DNA of 64,000 nt from assembly GCA_027486725.1 (NCBI GenBank), contig JAIXOP010000008.1, positions 91,369 through 155,368 of the forward strand, given 5' to 3'. Below the pieces are notes generated by a model. The model ran no database searches and was not told where the DNA came from. It saw only the letters and a list, made by a program, of their open reading frames with translations. Source of the DNA: Burkholderiales bacterium (GTDB lineage: Bacteria > Pseudomonadota > Gammaproteobacteria > Burkholderiales > Burkholderiaceae_A). Position numbers and translations under genes: made by a program. Positions 11,738-20,000 of this stretch are shown piece by piece (the first letter of the stretch is position 1; every line of letters starts with the position of its first letter).

Positions 11738-14632
11738 ATGTCCTGGGAAACCCCTCAGACCCTCATCGAAAACCGCCCCGCGACCAGCGCTGCCGATGCG
11801 GCCACCCTGGCCCTCATCAAGGTGGTCCGCCGCCAGGGCGCGGTGGTGTCGTTCGAGCCCCAGAAGATCACCGTGGCCCTGGCCAAGGCATTCCTGGCCG
11901 TGCAGGGTGGATCGGGTGCGTCCAGCGCTCGCGTGCGCGAGGTCACCGAGTCGCTCACGCAGCAGGTGGTCTCCGCCCTCATGCGCCGCATGCCGGCTGG
12001 CGGAACCATCCACATCGAAGACATCCAGGACCAGGTCGAGCTGGCCCTAATGCGCTCTGGCGAGCACGAGGTCGCCCGGGCCTATGTGCTCTACCGCGAG
12101 CGCCGCGCCCAGGAGCGCGCCGCCACCCTGCGCACCGAAGTCGCCGAGCATCGCCTGCACATGCGGGTCGATGGTCAGCTGGTCCCCCTCGATGAGTCTT
12201 GGCTTCGCGACATGGTCATGTCGGCCTGTGCGGGCCTGGAGCCCCACGTCAATCCCGACGAGGTCCTTGCCGACACCGTGAAGAACCTCTACGACGGCGT
12301 ACCCGTCGAGGAGCTGGAGAAGTCCGCCATCCTGTCCGCCCGAGCCCTCATCGAAAAGGATCCCGCCTATGCCAAAGTCAGCGCCCGACTGCTCCTGCAC
12401 ACGGTTTGCAAGGAGGTGTTCCGCACCGAGGTCGCGCAGGCTGAGATGGATACCTACTACCAGGAGCAATTTCCTCGGCTCATCAAAAAGGGTGTGGAGA
12501 TCGGGCTGCTGAACGAGGAGCTCATCCGATTCGATCTTCCAAGGCTGGCCGCCGCCCTCAAGGCCGAGCGGGACATGCAGTTCGACTATCTCGGCCTGCA
12601 GACCCTCTACGACCGGTATTTCCTCATCGACCGCGACGACCTCCACACGCCCGAGGGCCGGCGCATCGAGGCGCCCCAGACCTTCTTCATGCGCGTGGCC
12701 ATGGGTCTGGCCATTGGTGAAATCGATCGCGAAGCCCGCGCCATCGAGTTCTACAACCTGCTGTCGAGCTTCGACTTCATGAGCTCGACACCGACCCTGT
12801 TCAACAGCGGCACCACGCACTCGCAGCTGTCGTCCTGCTACCTCACCACGGTCTCCGACGACCTGGACGGCATTTACGAGGCCATCAAGGAAAATGCCCT
12901 GCTGGCCAAATATGCCGGCGGTCTGGGCAACGACTGGACCCCGGTGCGGGCCCTGGGCAGCCACATCAAGGGAACAAATGGCCGCAGCCAGGGGGTCGTG
13001 CCCTTCCTCAAGGTCGTCAACGACACCGCCGTGGCGGTGAATCAGGGCGGAAAGCGCAAGGGCGCGGTCTGCACCTACCTCGAATCCTGGCACCTCGACA
13101 TCGAGGAGTTTCTTGAGCTGCGCAAGAACACCGGCGATGATCGCCGCCGCACGCACGACATGAACACCGCCAACTGGATCCCCGACCTCTTCATGAAGCG
13201 GGTGATCGAGAACGGCAACTGGACCCTCTTTTCGCCCTCCGATGTGCCCGATCTGCACGACAAGTTCGGTCGCGCCTTCGAAGACGCCTACATCGCCTAC
13301 GAGGCCAAGGCGGCCCGCGGCGAGATTCGTCTGTTCAAGACCATCCAGGCCACCGCCCTCTGGCGCAAGATGCTCACCATGCTCTTTGAGACCGGGCATC
13401 CCTGGATCACCTTCAAGGACCCGTGCAATGTGCGCAGCCCCCAGCAGCACGTGGGGGTGGTTCACAGCAGCAACCTCTGCACCGAGATCACGCTCAACAC
13501 CAACGACTCCGAGATCGCTGTCTGCAATCTGGGTTCGGTGAACCTGGTGCAGCACCTCATGGCCGACCCGTCGGGCAGTGGTGCTCTGGTGCTCGACCAT
13601 GCCAAGCTGGGTCGGACCATCCGCGTGGCCATGCGCATGCTCGACAACGTCATCGACATCAACTATTACGCCGTCGCCAAGGCCCGCAACGCCAACATTC
13701 GCCACCGCCCGGTGGGCCTGGGCATCATGGGCTTCCAAGAGGCCCTGCATGCCATGCGCATCCCCTATGCCTCGCAGGCGGCCGTGGAGTTCGCCGACGA
13801 GTCGATGGAGCGGGTCTGCTACGAGGCCTACTGGTCCTCCACGGTGCTCGCCGAGGAGCGGGGTGCCTACTCCAGCTTCCGGGGATCCCTCTGGGATCGG
13901 GGCATCCTGCCGCTCGATACCCTCGATCTGCTGGCGCAGGAGCGCGGCGGCTACCTCGATTGCGACCGCAGCGCCCGCCTCGACTGGAGCGCCCTGCGCG
14001 ACCGCATCAAGGCCGTGGGCATGCGCAACTCCAACTGTGTGGCCATCGCTCCCACCGCCACCATCTCCAACATCGTGGGCATCTCCGCCTCGATTGAGCC
14101 CACCTTCCAGAACCTCTATGTGAAGTCGAACCTCTCGGGCGAGTTCACAGTGGTCAACGAGGCGATGGTCCGAGATCTGAAGGACCTGGGCCTTTGGGAC
14201 GAGGTGATGGTTGCCGACCTGAAGTATTTCGACGGCAGCCTCGCCAAAATCGACCGCGTGCCGGCCGACCTTCGTGCCCTTTATGCAACAGCCTTCGAGG
14301 TCGACACGGCCTGGATGGTGGAGTGCGCAGCACGCCGGCAGAAGTGGATCGATCAGGCTCAGTCGCTCAACATCTACATGGCTGGGGCCTCGGGCAAGAA
14401 GCTCGACGAGACCTACAAGCTCGCCTGGCAGCGTGGATTGAAGACCACCTATTACCTCCGAACCCTTGCTGCGACTCATGTTGAGAAGAGCACGCTCACC
14501 ACGGGTCAGCTCAATGCGGTGCCGGTCTCCGGAGGTCTGGTGGCATCGGAGTCGGGAGCTGCGGCATCGGAGCCCGCATCGGATGTGAAGTTCTGTTCTA
14601 TCGACAACCCCGACTGCGAAGCATGTCAGTAG
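11738..14632 (+). CDS. nrdA: Ribonucleoside-diphosphate reductase alpha subunit, class Ia
   Basis: NrdA reduces ribonucleoside diphosphates to deoxyribonucleotides, with NrdB supplying the radical. An ATP-cone allosteric domain lies at about residues 25-125 (VVRRQGAVVSFEPQKITVALAKAF to EVARAYVLYRERR). The catalytic core has the active-site cysteines in SSCYLTT, NLCTEITL and AVCNLGSVNL, plus the TATISNIVGISASIEP block. The C-terminal tail ends in CEACQ after CSIDNPDC, the swinging dithiol that accepts electrons from thioredoxin or glutaredoxin. 964 residues from the ATG at 11738; upstream in-frame codons lie in the control region. nrdB follows after a 133-base spacer. Confidence 0.97.
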   Translation: MSWETPQTLIENRPATSAADAATLALIKVVRRQGAVVSFEPQKITVALAKAFLAVQGGSGASSARVREVTESLTQQVVSALMRRMPAGGTIHIEDIQDQVELALMRSGEHEVARAYVLYRERRAQERAATLRTEVAEHRLHMRVDGQLVPLDESWLRDMVMSACAGLEPHVNPDEVLADTVKNLYDGVPVEELEKSAILSARALIEKDPAYAKVSARLLLHTVCKEVFRTEVAQAEMDTYYQEQFPRLIKKGVEIGLLNEELIRFDLPRLAAALKAERDMQFDYLGLQTLYDRYFLIDRDDLHTPEGRRIEAPQTFFMRVAMGLAIGEIDREARAIEFYNLLSSFDFMSSTPTLFNSGTTHSQLSSCYLTTVSDDLDGIYEAIKENALLAKYAGGLGNDWTPVRALGSHIKGTNGRSQGVVPFLKVVNDTAVAVNQGGKRKGAVCTYLESWHLDIEEFLELRKNTGDDRRRTHDMNTANWIPDLFMKRVIENGNWTLFSPSDVPDLHDKFGRAFEDAYIAYEAKAARGEIRLFKTIQATALWRKMLTMLFETGHPWITFKDPCNVRSPQQHVGVVHSSNLCTEITLNTNDSEIAVCNLGSVNLVQHLMADPSGSGALVLDHAKLGRTIRVAMRMLDNVIDINYYAVAKARNANIRHRPVGLGIMGFQEALHAMRIPYASQAAVEFADESMERVCYEAYWSSTVLAEERGAYSSFRGSLWDRGILPLDTLDLLAQERGGYLDCDRSARLDWSALRDRIKAVGMRNSNCVAIAPTATISNIVGISASIEPTFQNLYVKSNLSGEFTVVNEAMVRDLKDLGLWDEVMVADLKYFDGSLAKIDRVPADLRALYATAFEVDTAWMVECAARRQKWIDQAQSLNIYMAGASGKKLDETYKLAWQRGLKTTYYLRTLAATHVEKSTLTTGQLNAVPVSGGLVASESGAAASEPASDVKFCSIDNPDCEACQ

Positions 14633-14643
14633 AAAAAAATCTT

Positions 14644-14684
14644 CGTCTTGCAGTGAAATCCATTAAGAAAATCATTGCAAGACG
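14644..14684. other. 12-bp inverted repeat in the nrdA-nrdB spacer
   Basis: CGTCTTGCAGTG (14644-14655) and CATTGCAAGACG (14673-14684) can form a 12-bp stem with one G-T pair and a 17-base AT-rich loop. On the plus strand no T run follows, so it is not a standard terminator. On the minus strand the stem is followed by AAGA and a run of T (14633-14640 region), which would fit a terminator for antisense transcription. It could also protect or process the nrdA mRNA end. Confidence 0.5.
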
Positions 14685-14701
14685 ACCACTCTTTAACGCA
14701 A

Positions 14702-14751
14702 GATTCGGTCTCATGACGAGCACCGAATCGCAAGCACTTCAACAAGCGATT
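14702..14751 (+). other. Mutually exclusive hairpins just upstream of nrdB
   Basis: GATTCGGT (14702-14709) pairs perfectly with ACCGAATC (14722-14729). The right arm overlaps AATCGC (14726-14731), which can instead pair with GCGATT (14746-14751) close to the nrdB ribosome-binding site AAAGG (14755-14759). The two stems cannot form together, an arrangement of the kind used in attenuators or translational switches. It may be chance; only the pairing potential is seen. Confidence 0.35.
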
Positions 14752-14765
14752 GTGAAAGGTTCGCC

Positions 14766-15941
14766 ATGCTGAATTGGGAAGACACCACGACCACCGCCGC
14801 ACCTGCCGGCACCGCCCCCCAACCGACGCCCACCACCGCGTCGCCCGCCCTCGGCACCCCTCCAAGTCTGCAAGCATCGTCGCCCGCATCGGTGGCGCCC
14901 TCTGCCATGGATGACGCCTCGGCCCGCCGCGTTCGCGTGGAAGACAAGCGGGTGATCAACGCCGCCACCGACGTCAACCAGCTCGTCCCCTTCAAGTACA
15001 AGTGGGCCTGGGAGAAGTATCTGGCGGGCTGCGCCAACCACTGGATGCCCCAAGAGATCAACATGTCTCGGGACATCGCCCTCTGGAAAGACCCCAACGG
15101 CCTGACCGAGGACGAGCGCCGCATCGTCAAGCGCAATCTGGGATTCTTTGTGACGGCCGACAGCCTGGCCGCCAACAACATCGTGCTGGGCACCTATCGC
15201 CACATCACTGCCCCCGAGTGCCGCCAGTACCTGCTGCGCCAGGCCTTTGAAGAGGCCATCCACACCCACGCCTATCAGTACATCGTGGAATCCTTGGGCC
15301 TGAACGAGTCCGAGATCTTCAACGCCTACCACGAGGTCGCCTCGATTCGGGACAAGGACGAGTTCCTCATCCCCTTCATCGATGTTCTCACCGACCCCCA
15401 GTTCAAGACGGGCACCCCCGAGACCGACCAGAAGCTGCTGAAGTCGCTGATCGTCTTTGCCTGCATCATGGAGGGGCTGTTCTTCTACGTCGGCTTCGTT
15501 CAGATCCTGGCCCTGGGCCGCCAAAACAAGATGACTGGGGCTGCCGAGCAGTACCAGTACATCCTGCGCGACGAGTCCATGCACTGCAACTTCGGCATCG
15601 ACCTGGTGAACTCCATCAAGGCCGAGAATCCCCACATCTGGACCGCCGAGTTCCGCAAAGAAATCCAAGAGCTCTTCGCCAAGGCGGTGGAGCTCGAGTA
15701 CCGCTACGCCGAAGACACCATGCCTCGTGGTGTCCTCGGGCTCAACGCCAATATGTTCAAGAGCTATCTGCGCTACATCGCCAATCGTCGATGCCAGCAG
15801 ATTGGTGTCGACCCCGTTTTCCCGCCCGAAGAGAACCCATTTCCTTGGATGGCCGAGATGATCGACCTGAAGAAGGAGCGGAATTTCTTCGAGACCCGCG
15901 TTATCGAGTACCAAACGGGTGGAGCGCTGAGCTGGGAGTAA
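14766..15941 (+). CDS. nrdB: Ribonucleoside-diphosphate reductase beta subunit, class Ia
   Basis: NrdB houses the di-iron centre and tyrosyl radical that start catalysis in NrdA. Metal-ligand segments are visible as [14 protein letters not shown], the [11 protein letters not shown] block and [15 protein letters not shown]. The tail [10 protein letters not shown] is the NrdA-docking end. 391 residues, slightly longer than the usual 376 because of an N-terminal Ala/Pro/Thr-rich extension of about 60 residues that has no family match. AAAGG precedes the ATG at 14766 by 6 bases. It pairs with nrdA and is presumably under the same NrdR control, although the structured spacer could set a different expression level. 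Confidence 0.97.
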   Translation: MLNWEDTTTTAAPAGTAPQPTPTTASPALGTPPSLQASSPASVAPSAMDDASARRVRVEDKRVINAATDVNQLVPFKYKWAWEKYLAGCANHWMPQEINMSRDIALWKDPNGLTEDERRIVKRNLGFFVTADSLAANNIVLGTYRHITAPECRQYLLRQAFEEAIHTHAYQYIVESLGLNESEIFNAYHEVASIRDKDEFLIPFIDVLTDPQFKTGTPETDQKLLKSLIVFACIMEGLFFYVGFVQILALGRQNKMTGAAEQYQYILRDESMHCNFGIDLVNSIKAENPHIWTAEFRKEIQELFAKAVELEYRYAEDTMPRGVLGLNANMFKSYLRYIANRRCQQIGVDPVFPPEENPFPWMAEMIDLKKERNFFETRVIEYQTGGALSWE

Positions 15942-15945
15942 ACAA

Positions 15946-15960
15946 TCGCCCACTGGGCGA
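15946..15960 (+). terminator. Short hairpin after nrdB
   Basis: TCGCCC (15946-15951) pairs with GGGCGA (15955-15960) across a 3-base loop, 4 bases after the nrdB stop. A pyrimidine-rich but not continuous T stretch follows. It could be a weak intrinsic terminator separating nrdB from the H1-like gene. Confidence 0.4.
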
Positions 15961-16081
15961 GTGTCTCTTTCTGTGACGGGCTTCCGAAGGGAAAGCTGTC
16001 CATGCGGCCTCGATGTTTTGTGGCCAAGTGGGATTTTGGTGTTGTTCAACCGCCGAGCTTTCGGCTTTGAAGGAGCCCGTC

Positions 16082-16753
16082 ATGGCAAAAGAGAAAGACA
16101 AGAAAGACAAGAAAAAGGCCAAGGCCGTCGCCGCTAAGCCGGCAGCCAAGAAGGCCGTAGCAAAGACCGCAGCCAAACCTGCTGCTAAAAAAGCTGCAAA
16201 GCCCGCCGCCAAAAAAGCAGCGAAGCCCGCAGCCAAGAAAGCTGCAGCCAAGAAGCCCGCAGCGAAAAAAGCCGCCAAGCCCGCAGCCAAGAAGCCCGCT
16301 GTGAAGAAGGCCGTGGCCAAGAAGCCCGCCGCCAAGAAGGCAGCGAAGCCCGCAGCGAAGAAGGCCGTGGCCAAAAAGCCTGCAGCCAAAAAAGCCGCAG
16401 TGAAAAAGCCCGCAGCCAAGAAGGCCGCCAAGCCCGCAGCCAAGAAAGTTGCAGCCAAGAAGCCGGCAGCGAAGAAGGCCGTGGCCAAGAAGCCTGCAGC
16501 CAAAAAGGCCGCAGTCAAGAAGCCCGCCGCCAAGCCCGCTGTGAAAAAGGCTGTGGCCAAAAAGCCCGCCGCCAAGCCCGCAGCGAAGAAGGCCGTGGCC
16601 AAAAAGCCCGCCGCCAAGCCCGCTGTGAAGAAGGCCGTGGCCAAGAAGCCTGCAGCCAAGCCGGCCTCGGCCGCCGTGGTCAGCACCGCACCGGCAGCGC
16701 CCAACGCAGTGCCCACCTCTTGGCCCTTCCCGACGCCCAGCCGTCCCAACTGA
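16082..16753 (+). CDS. Histone H1-like lysine/alanine/proline repeat protein
   Basis: The 223 residues are almost entirely repeats of AAKKPAAKKAAVKK type between about residues 10 and 200, preceded by MAKEKDKKDKKK and ending in a neutral Ala/Ser/Pro tail. The composition matches bacterial histone H1-like nucleoid proteins, such as AlgP and the Bordetella/Burkholderia H1 homologues, which bind DNA through lysine-rich flexible chains. Binding here is inferred from composition, not from a fold. The ATG at 16082 is preceded by GAAGGAG, a strong Shine-Dalgarno; an earlier in-frame start at 16013 would add unrelated residues. The repeated DNA makes copy number prone to change by slippage or recombination. 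It is followed by a clear terminator. Confidence 0.85.
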   Translation: MAKEKDKKDKKKAKAVAAKPAAKKAVAKTAAKPAAKKAAKPAAKKAAKPAAKKAAAKKPAAKKAAKPAAKKPAVKKAVAKKPAAKKAAKPAAKKAVAKKPAAKKAAVKKPAAKKAAKPAAKKVAAKKPAAKKAVAKKPAAKKAAVKKPAAKPAVKKAVAKKPAAKPAAKKAVAKKPAAKPAVKKAVAKKPAAKPASAAVVSTAPAAPNAVPTSWPFPTPSRPN

Positions 16754-16803
16754 GCATCTGAGTTGGGCTGACGGCCATAGGCCGTTGGCGTCTTGCTGAA
16801 GTG

Positions 16804-16833
16804 AAGGCCCTCATCTCGGTGGGGGCCTTTTTT
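16804..16833 (+). terminator. Intrinsic terminator after the H1-like gene
   Basis: AAGGCCC (16804-16810) pairs with GGGCCTT (16823-16829), followed by a T run to 16833. The stem is GC-rich with a 12-base loop. It ends directly before the yggT region, separating the two genes. Confidence 0.8.
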
Positions 16834-16853
16834 ATGGAATGGAGTGGCGATCG

Positions 16854-17456
16854 ATGGACATCGTTTGGATTTTGGTGAAGAGCCTGACCGGCATTTTCGC
16901 CACCGTGCTCCTGCTGCGGGCTTGCATCTTTGCCGCCCGCATCCCGCCATTTCACCCTTTGGTTCAAGCCATTCTGAAGCTCACCCTTCGCCCCACGGCG
17001 TGGATCGCTGGCCTACTGCCACCGCGCCCACCCTGGGATCGTCCGGCGATTCTGACGGCGGTGGTGCTGGCGCTTCTGCTGGTCATCGCCCGACTGGCGC
17101 TCGGAGGACTCCTGCCAGGCCAGGGCCCCGTCCAGGTTCAGCCCAATGCACTGGCCATCTATGGCAGCCTGCTGGCCCTGGTTCAGACCCTCGAGTGGCT
17201 GGTGCAACTGGGGTTTCTGATTCTCTTGGGCGATGCGTTGATGAGCATTTTTGGATCGAGCCCTCAGGCCGAGCCGCTGCGGCAGCTGCTCCACCAACTG
17301 GCAGCGCCCATCCTTCGGCCCATCCGGGCGCGACTGAATCTGACGGGTGGTGGGTTTGATTTCAGCCCACTGCTGGCCATGCTGGCGATGCAGGTCGTGC
17401 TGATGGCCAACAGTGGACTGGAGCAGCGGCTCTGGAAGCAGCTGCTTCTGGGTTAG
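16854..17456 (+). CDS. YggT family integral membrane protein
   Basis: YggT proteins are small inner-membrane proteins of uncertain role; some have been linked to osmotic shock tolerance or cell-division placement. The 200 residues show two similar hydrophobic halves (about 5-90 and 100-200), each ending in a P-x-L/I-RPIRA-like segment (LKLTLRPTAWIAGLLPP and LAAPILRPIRARLNLTGGGFDFSPLLAM), as expected for the duplicated YggT unit. The ATG at 16854 (MDIVWILVKS) has GGAG 9 bases upstream; an ATG at 16839 is the alternative and would add five residues. It stands alone between a terminator and a convergent lipoprotein gene. Confidence 0.88.
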   Translation: MDIVWILVKSLTGIFATVLLLRACIFAARIPPFHPLVQAILKLTLRPTAWIAGLLPPRPPWDRPAILTAVVLALLLVIARLALGGLLPGQGPVQVQPNALAIYGSLLALVQTLEWLVQLGFLILLGDALMSIFGSSPQAEPLRQLLHQLAAPILRPIRARLNLTGGGFDFSPLLAMLAMQVVLMANSGLEQRLWKQLLLG

Positions 17457-17474
17457 GTCTGGGTTAGATCTGGG

Positions 17475-17936
17475 TTAGATGCGGACCACGCGGATGCTGG
17501 CGCCGGAGCCGATGACCTGGACCCGGTCGCCGGCCTTCAGGCCGCCGGCATCTTCCTGAACGATGGCGCGGATGTCGCCATTGTCAAACCGGATGACCAG
17601 CTCCACCCCCGGCCGAATGCTGGCCGAGCCTTCGATGGCCTGACCTGCGATGGCACCGCCCACGGCACCAAGCACCGCACCGATGGTGGAGCCCTTGCCG
17701 CCACCCACGGTCGATCCTGCGATGCCGCCAACGGCCGCACCAGCAATCGTGCCCACACCCGTGGGATCGCGCTGGATGTCCACGGCCCGCAGCGTCTCCA
17801 CGGTGCCGTAGCGAACCTCGCGCTCCGCCTGGGCCTCGCCGGAGCGGTAGACGTTGGGGGAGTTGCTGCGCGTGGCGCAGGCCGACAGCAGCAGGGGAAT
17901 AGCGACGACGGCTACGAGCAGTGGGCGGGTTTTCAT
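17475..17936 (-). CDS. Glycine-zipper outer-membrane lipoprotein (SlyB/PcpL-like)
   Basis: The 153 residues begin with a lipoprotein signal, MKTRPLLVAVVAIPLLLSAC, whose lipobox LSAC gives C20 as the acylated residue. A glycine-zipper 2TM segment follows (about 62-95, GAAVGGIAGSTVGGGKGSTIGAVLGAVGGAIAG). The C-terminal half (VELVIRFDNGDIRAIVQED to DRVQVIGSG) resembles SlyB. SlyB-type proteins sit in the outer membrane and have been tied to envelope integrity under Mg2+ limitation. GGAG lies 8 bases before the ATG. It is convergent with yggT and directly downstream of the PfkB kinase. Confidence 0.88.
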   Translation of the reverse strand: MKTRPLLVAVVAIPLLLSACATRSNSPNVYRSGEAQAEREVRYGTVETLRAVDIQRDPTGVGTIAGAAVGGIAGSTVGGGKGSTIGAVLGAVGGAIAGQAIEGSASIRPGVELVIRFDNGDIRAIVQEDAGGLKAGDRVQVIGSGASIRVVRI

Positions 17937-17964
17937 GATCGGCTCCGACAGAGGAAGTAAAGGC

Positions 17965-18996
17965 TCAATGGTTGCTGACAAAGGCGGGCAATTCAAGATC
18001 GCTGGCACTTCCGAATAAGACCGCCCAGAGGCGGCGGAGTTCGGCCATGGAGAGCTGGTAGTTCTGCCCGCCACGCACCTGGACCTTCAGGCCGCCAAGA
18101 AGAATTCCGAGGGCCACCGAGCTGGCCAACGATCCGCCCGAGGCAAGTCCCGCGAGAAGGCCGGCCCTCAGCGCATCACCGCAGCCGGTTGGATCCACCG
18201 CCGTAACCCCGGAGAGCGCCGGCAGGCGACGATGAACCACCTCGCCGGTTGTCGCCGACGGGCTGGCGCGGTCGACGCCCTGGGCTCGCTGATAGATGTC
18301 GGCACCCTCGGCGCCGCGCGTGATGACCAGCCCGCCGGGCAGCAGTCGGCTGAGGGCCTGGGCATCGAGCCCGGTCTGGCGCATGAGGAGTTCGGCTTCG
18401 TAGTCGTTGACCGTTAGCCACGCAGCCTGTGCCACCAGGGCCTTCAGCTCTTCGCCCGAGAAAATGGGCATGGCCTGACCGGGGTCAAACACAAAAGGGA
18501 TGCCGGCCTCGGCAAAGGCCCGTGCATGGCCCTGCATGGCCGCCTTGCCATTGGGCGAGACGATGCCAATCTCGATGCCCGCGGGCTGGGTCAGCACAGC
18601 ACCGCGTCGGCGCACCAGGGCCCGGTGGGCCTCATTCATGGCGCCGGGATGAAAGGCCGTGATTTGGTTGTCGTCGAGGTCGGTGGTGATGAAGGCCTGG
18701 GCGGTGAATTGGTCGCCCACCCGCACCACCGATTCGCAGTCAATGCCCAGATCGAGCATGCGCTGCAGGTAGGACTCGCCGTCGTGGCCGATGGAGCCCA
18801 CCACCGCAACGTCCCGACCGAGCTGCCGCAGACCGTAGGCAATGTTTGCCGCGCAGCCACCAAACTCCTGGCGAAGCTCCGGCGCGAGGAAGGCCACATT
18901 CAGCATGTGCACCTGGTCGGGAAGGATGTGGTCCTTGAATCGGCCCTGAAAGACCATGATGGTGTCGATGGCGATGCTGCCGCTGACGTGAATCAT
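17965..18996 (-). CDS. PfkB-family sugar/nucleoside kinase (adenosine-kinase-like)
   Basis: A ribokinase-like kinase that transfers phosphate from ATP to a sugar or nucleoside hydroxyl. The N-terminal block FGGCAANIAYGLRQLGRDVAVVGSIGHDGES (about 45-75) and the C-terminal signature DPTGCGDALRAGLLAGLASG (about 263-282, with the catalytic aspartate in GCGD) are clear. 343 residues; similarity to the adenosine-kinase subgroup is suggested by the overall sequence but the substrate cannot be fixed. It overlaps the prmA stop by 4 bases, so it closes the aroQ-accB-accC-prmA run; the DUF3426 gene often found after prmA in Burkholderiales is absent here. Confidence 0.88.
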   Translation of the reverse strand: MIHVSGSIAIDTIMVFQGRFKDHILPDQVHMLNVAFLAPELRQEFGGCAANIAYGLRQLGRDVAVVGSIGHDGESYLQRMLDLGIDCESVVRVGDQFTAQAFITTDLDDNQITAFHPGAMNEAHRALVRRRGAVLTQPAGIEIGIVSPNGKAAMQGHARAFAEAGIPFVFDPGQAMPIFSGEELKALVAQAAWLTVNDYEAELLMRQTGLDAQALSRLLPGGLVITRGAEGADIYQRAQGVDRASPSATTGEVVHRRLPALSGVTAVDPTGCGDALRAGLLAGLASGGSLASSVALGILLGGLKVQVRGGQNYQLSMAELRRLWAVLFGSASDLELPAFVSNH

Positions 18997-20000
18997 TGCG
19001 CTGCTCCAAGAAAGCCCAAGGCAACCCAGCCCTCGCGGGAGCCAAGTTGCACGAGCGGGGTGTGGGGATGGTGTTGGTTGTAGAGGGCCAGCATCTCGTC
19101 GGCCTGCCGCTCCAGGATGCCCGACAGCACCAGGCTGCCGCCCGGCCGGGTGCGGGACAGAAGCATGGGCGCAAGCAGCCGCAGGGGCTGGGCCAGGATG
19201 TTGGCAAAGACCAGGTCGAAGCTTCCCGCCGGCGCACGGCCCGCATCGCAGAACTGCACGACGGCCGCACCCGAGGGCACGCCCAGACCATTGGCCTCGG
19301 CATTGCGTTGGGCAGCGGCGACCGCCACGGGATCGATGTCTTCGCCCCAGACCTCGCGTGCGCCCAAATGCGCAGCAGCGATGGCCAGAATGCCGGAACC
19401 GGTGCCGACATCCAAGACGCGGGCAGGGGGCGGCCCCAGCTCCAGCCGCCGAAGCAGGGCCTCCAGGCAGAGCTGGGTGGTGGCGTGCCCGCCCGTTCCG
19501 AAGGCCTGCCCCGGATCGATGCGTATGGCGCAGGGCTCAGCGCGTGCGCCAGCCGGTTGCCTAGGCTGGTGGCTTTCCGGAACGTCGTGCCAGCTGGGGC
19601 CGACCCAGAGGCGACCCAAAACGATCGGGGAGAACTGACGCTGTGTTTTGCTGACCCAGTCTTCATCGGCCACCGGGTGGACCTCCATCGGCAGGCCCTC
19701 AAGTTCTGGCCGCAGACCGATGGCCTCCGACCACCAGGCCGCCGCATCGGCGTCGCCCGCCAACAGAATGCGCAGCCGGGAAATTGGCCATGCGCGCAGG
19801 CCGGAAGGCGATCCCGGCTCGCCAAACAGGGCCACTTCGCGGCCTGGATCGTCGGCCGCGGGATCCTCGAGGCTCACACTCAGGGCACCGAGCCCCATGA
19901 GTGCGTCGCTCAGCTCCTCGAAAAAGGCATCGGTTGATGGCCCCACCCGCCCCTCGGGGGCTGGGCAGTCGGCCATCAACTCCAGCGCCGAAGGGCTCAC
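18993..20000 (-). CDS. prmA: Ribosomal protein L11 methyltransferase
   Basis: PrmA trimethylates L11 using S-adenosylmethionine. The N-terminal substrate-recognition part contains [25 protein letters not shown] and ALFGEPG, as in Burkholderia-type Prm[22 protein letters not shown] and the SAM-binding [15 protein letters not shown] (about 195-209) follow, then [12 protein letters not shown]. The GTG at 20000 overlaps the accC stop as GTGA and yields the normal N-terminus (SALEL...); an ATG at 19976 would remove the first strand. 335 residues from the GTG, somewhat longer than the usual 293-300 because of inserted low-complexity stretches. It is co-directional with accBC, the conserved betaproteobacterial order. 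Confidence 0.95.
   Translation of the reverse strand: MSPSALELMADCPAPEGRVGPSTDAFFEELSDALMGLGALSVSLEDPAADDPGREVALFGEPGSPSGLRAWPISRLRILLAGDADAAAWWSEAIGLRPELEGLPMEVHPVADEDWVSKTQRQFSPIVLGRLWVGPSWHDVPESHQPRQPAGARAEPCAIRIDPGQAFGTGGHATTQLCLEALLRRLELGPPPARVLDVGTGSGILAIAAAHLGAREVWGEDIDPVAVAAAQRNAEANGLGVPSGAAVVQFCDAGRAPAGSFDLVFANILAQPLRLLAPMLLSRTRPGGSLVLSGILERQADEMLALYNQHHPHTPLVQLGSREGWVALGFLGAAQ

Noticed and set aside
12047..14479. Open reading frame of about 810 codons antisense to nrdA
   Set aside because: It is the shadow expected opposite a high-GC, strongly biased gene; the translation has no recognisable domain and the nrdA frame is unmistakable.
16130..16670. Regular repeats that could be mistaken for a CRISPR-like array
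   Set aside because: They encode a continuous Lys/Ala/Pro protein in one frame; there are no unique spacers and no cas genes.
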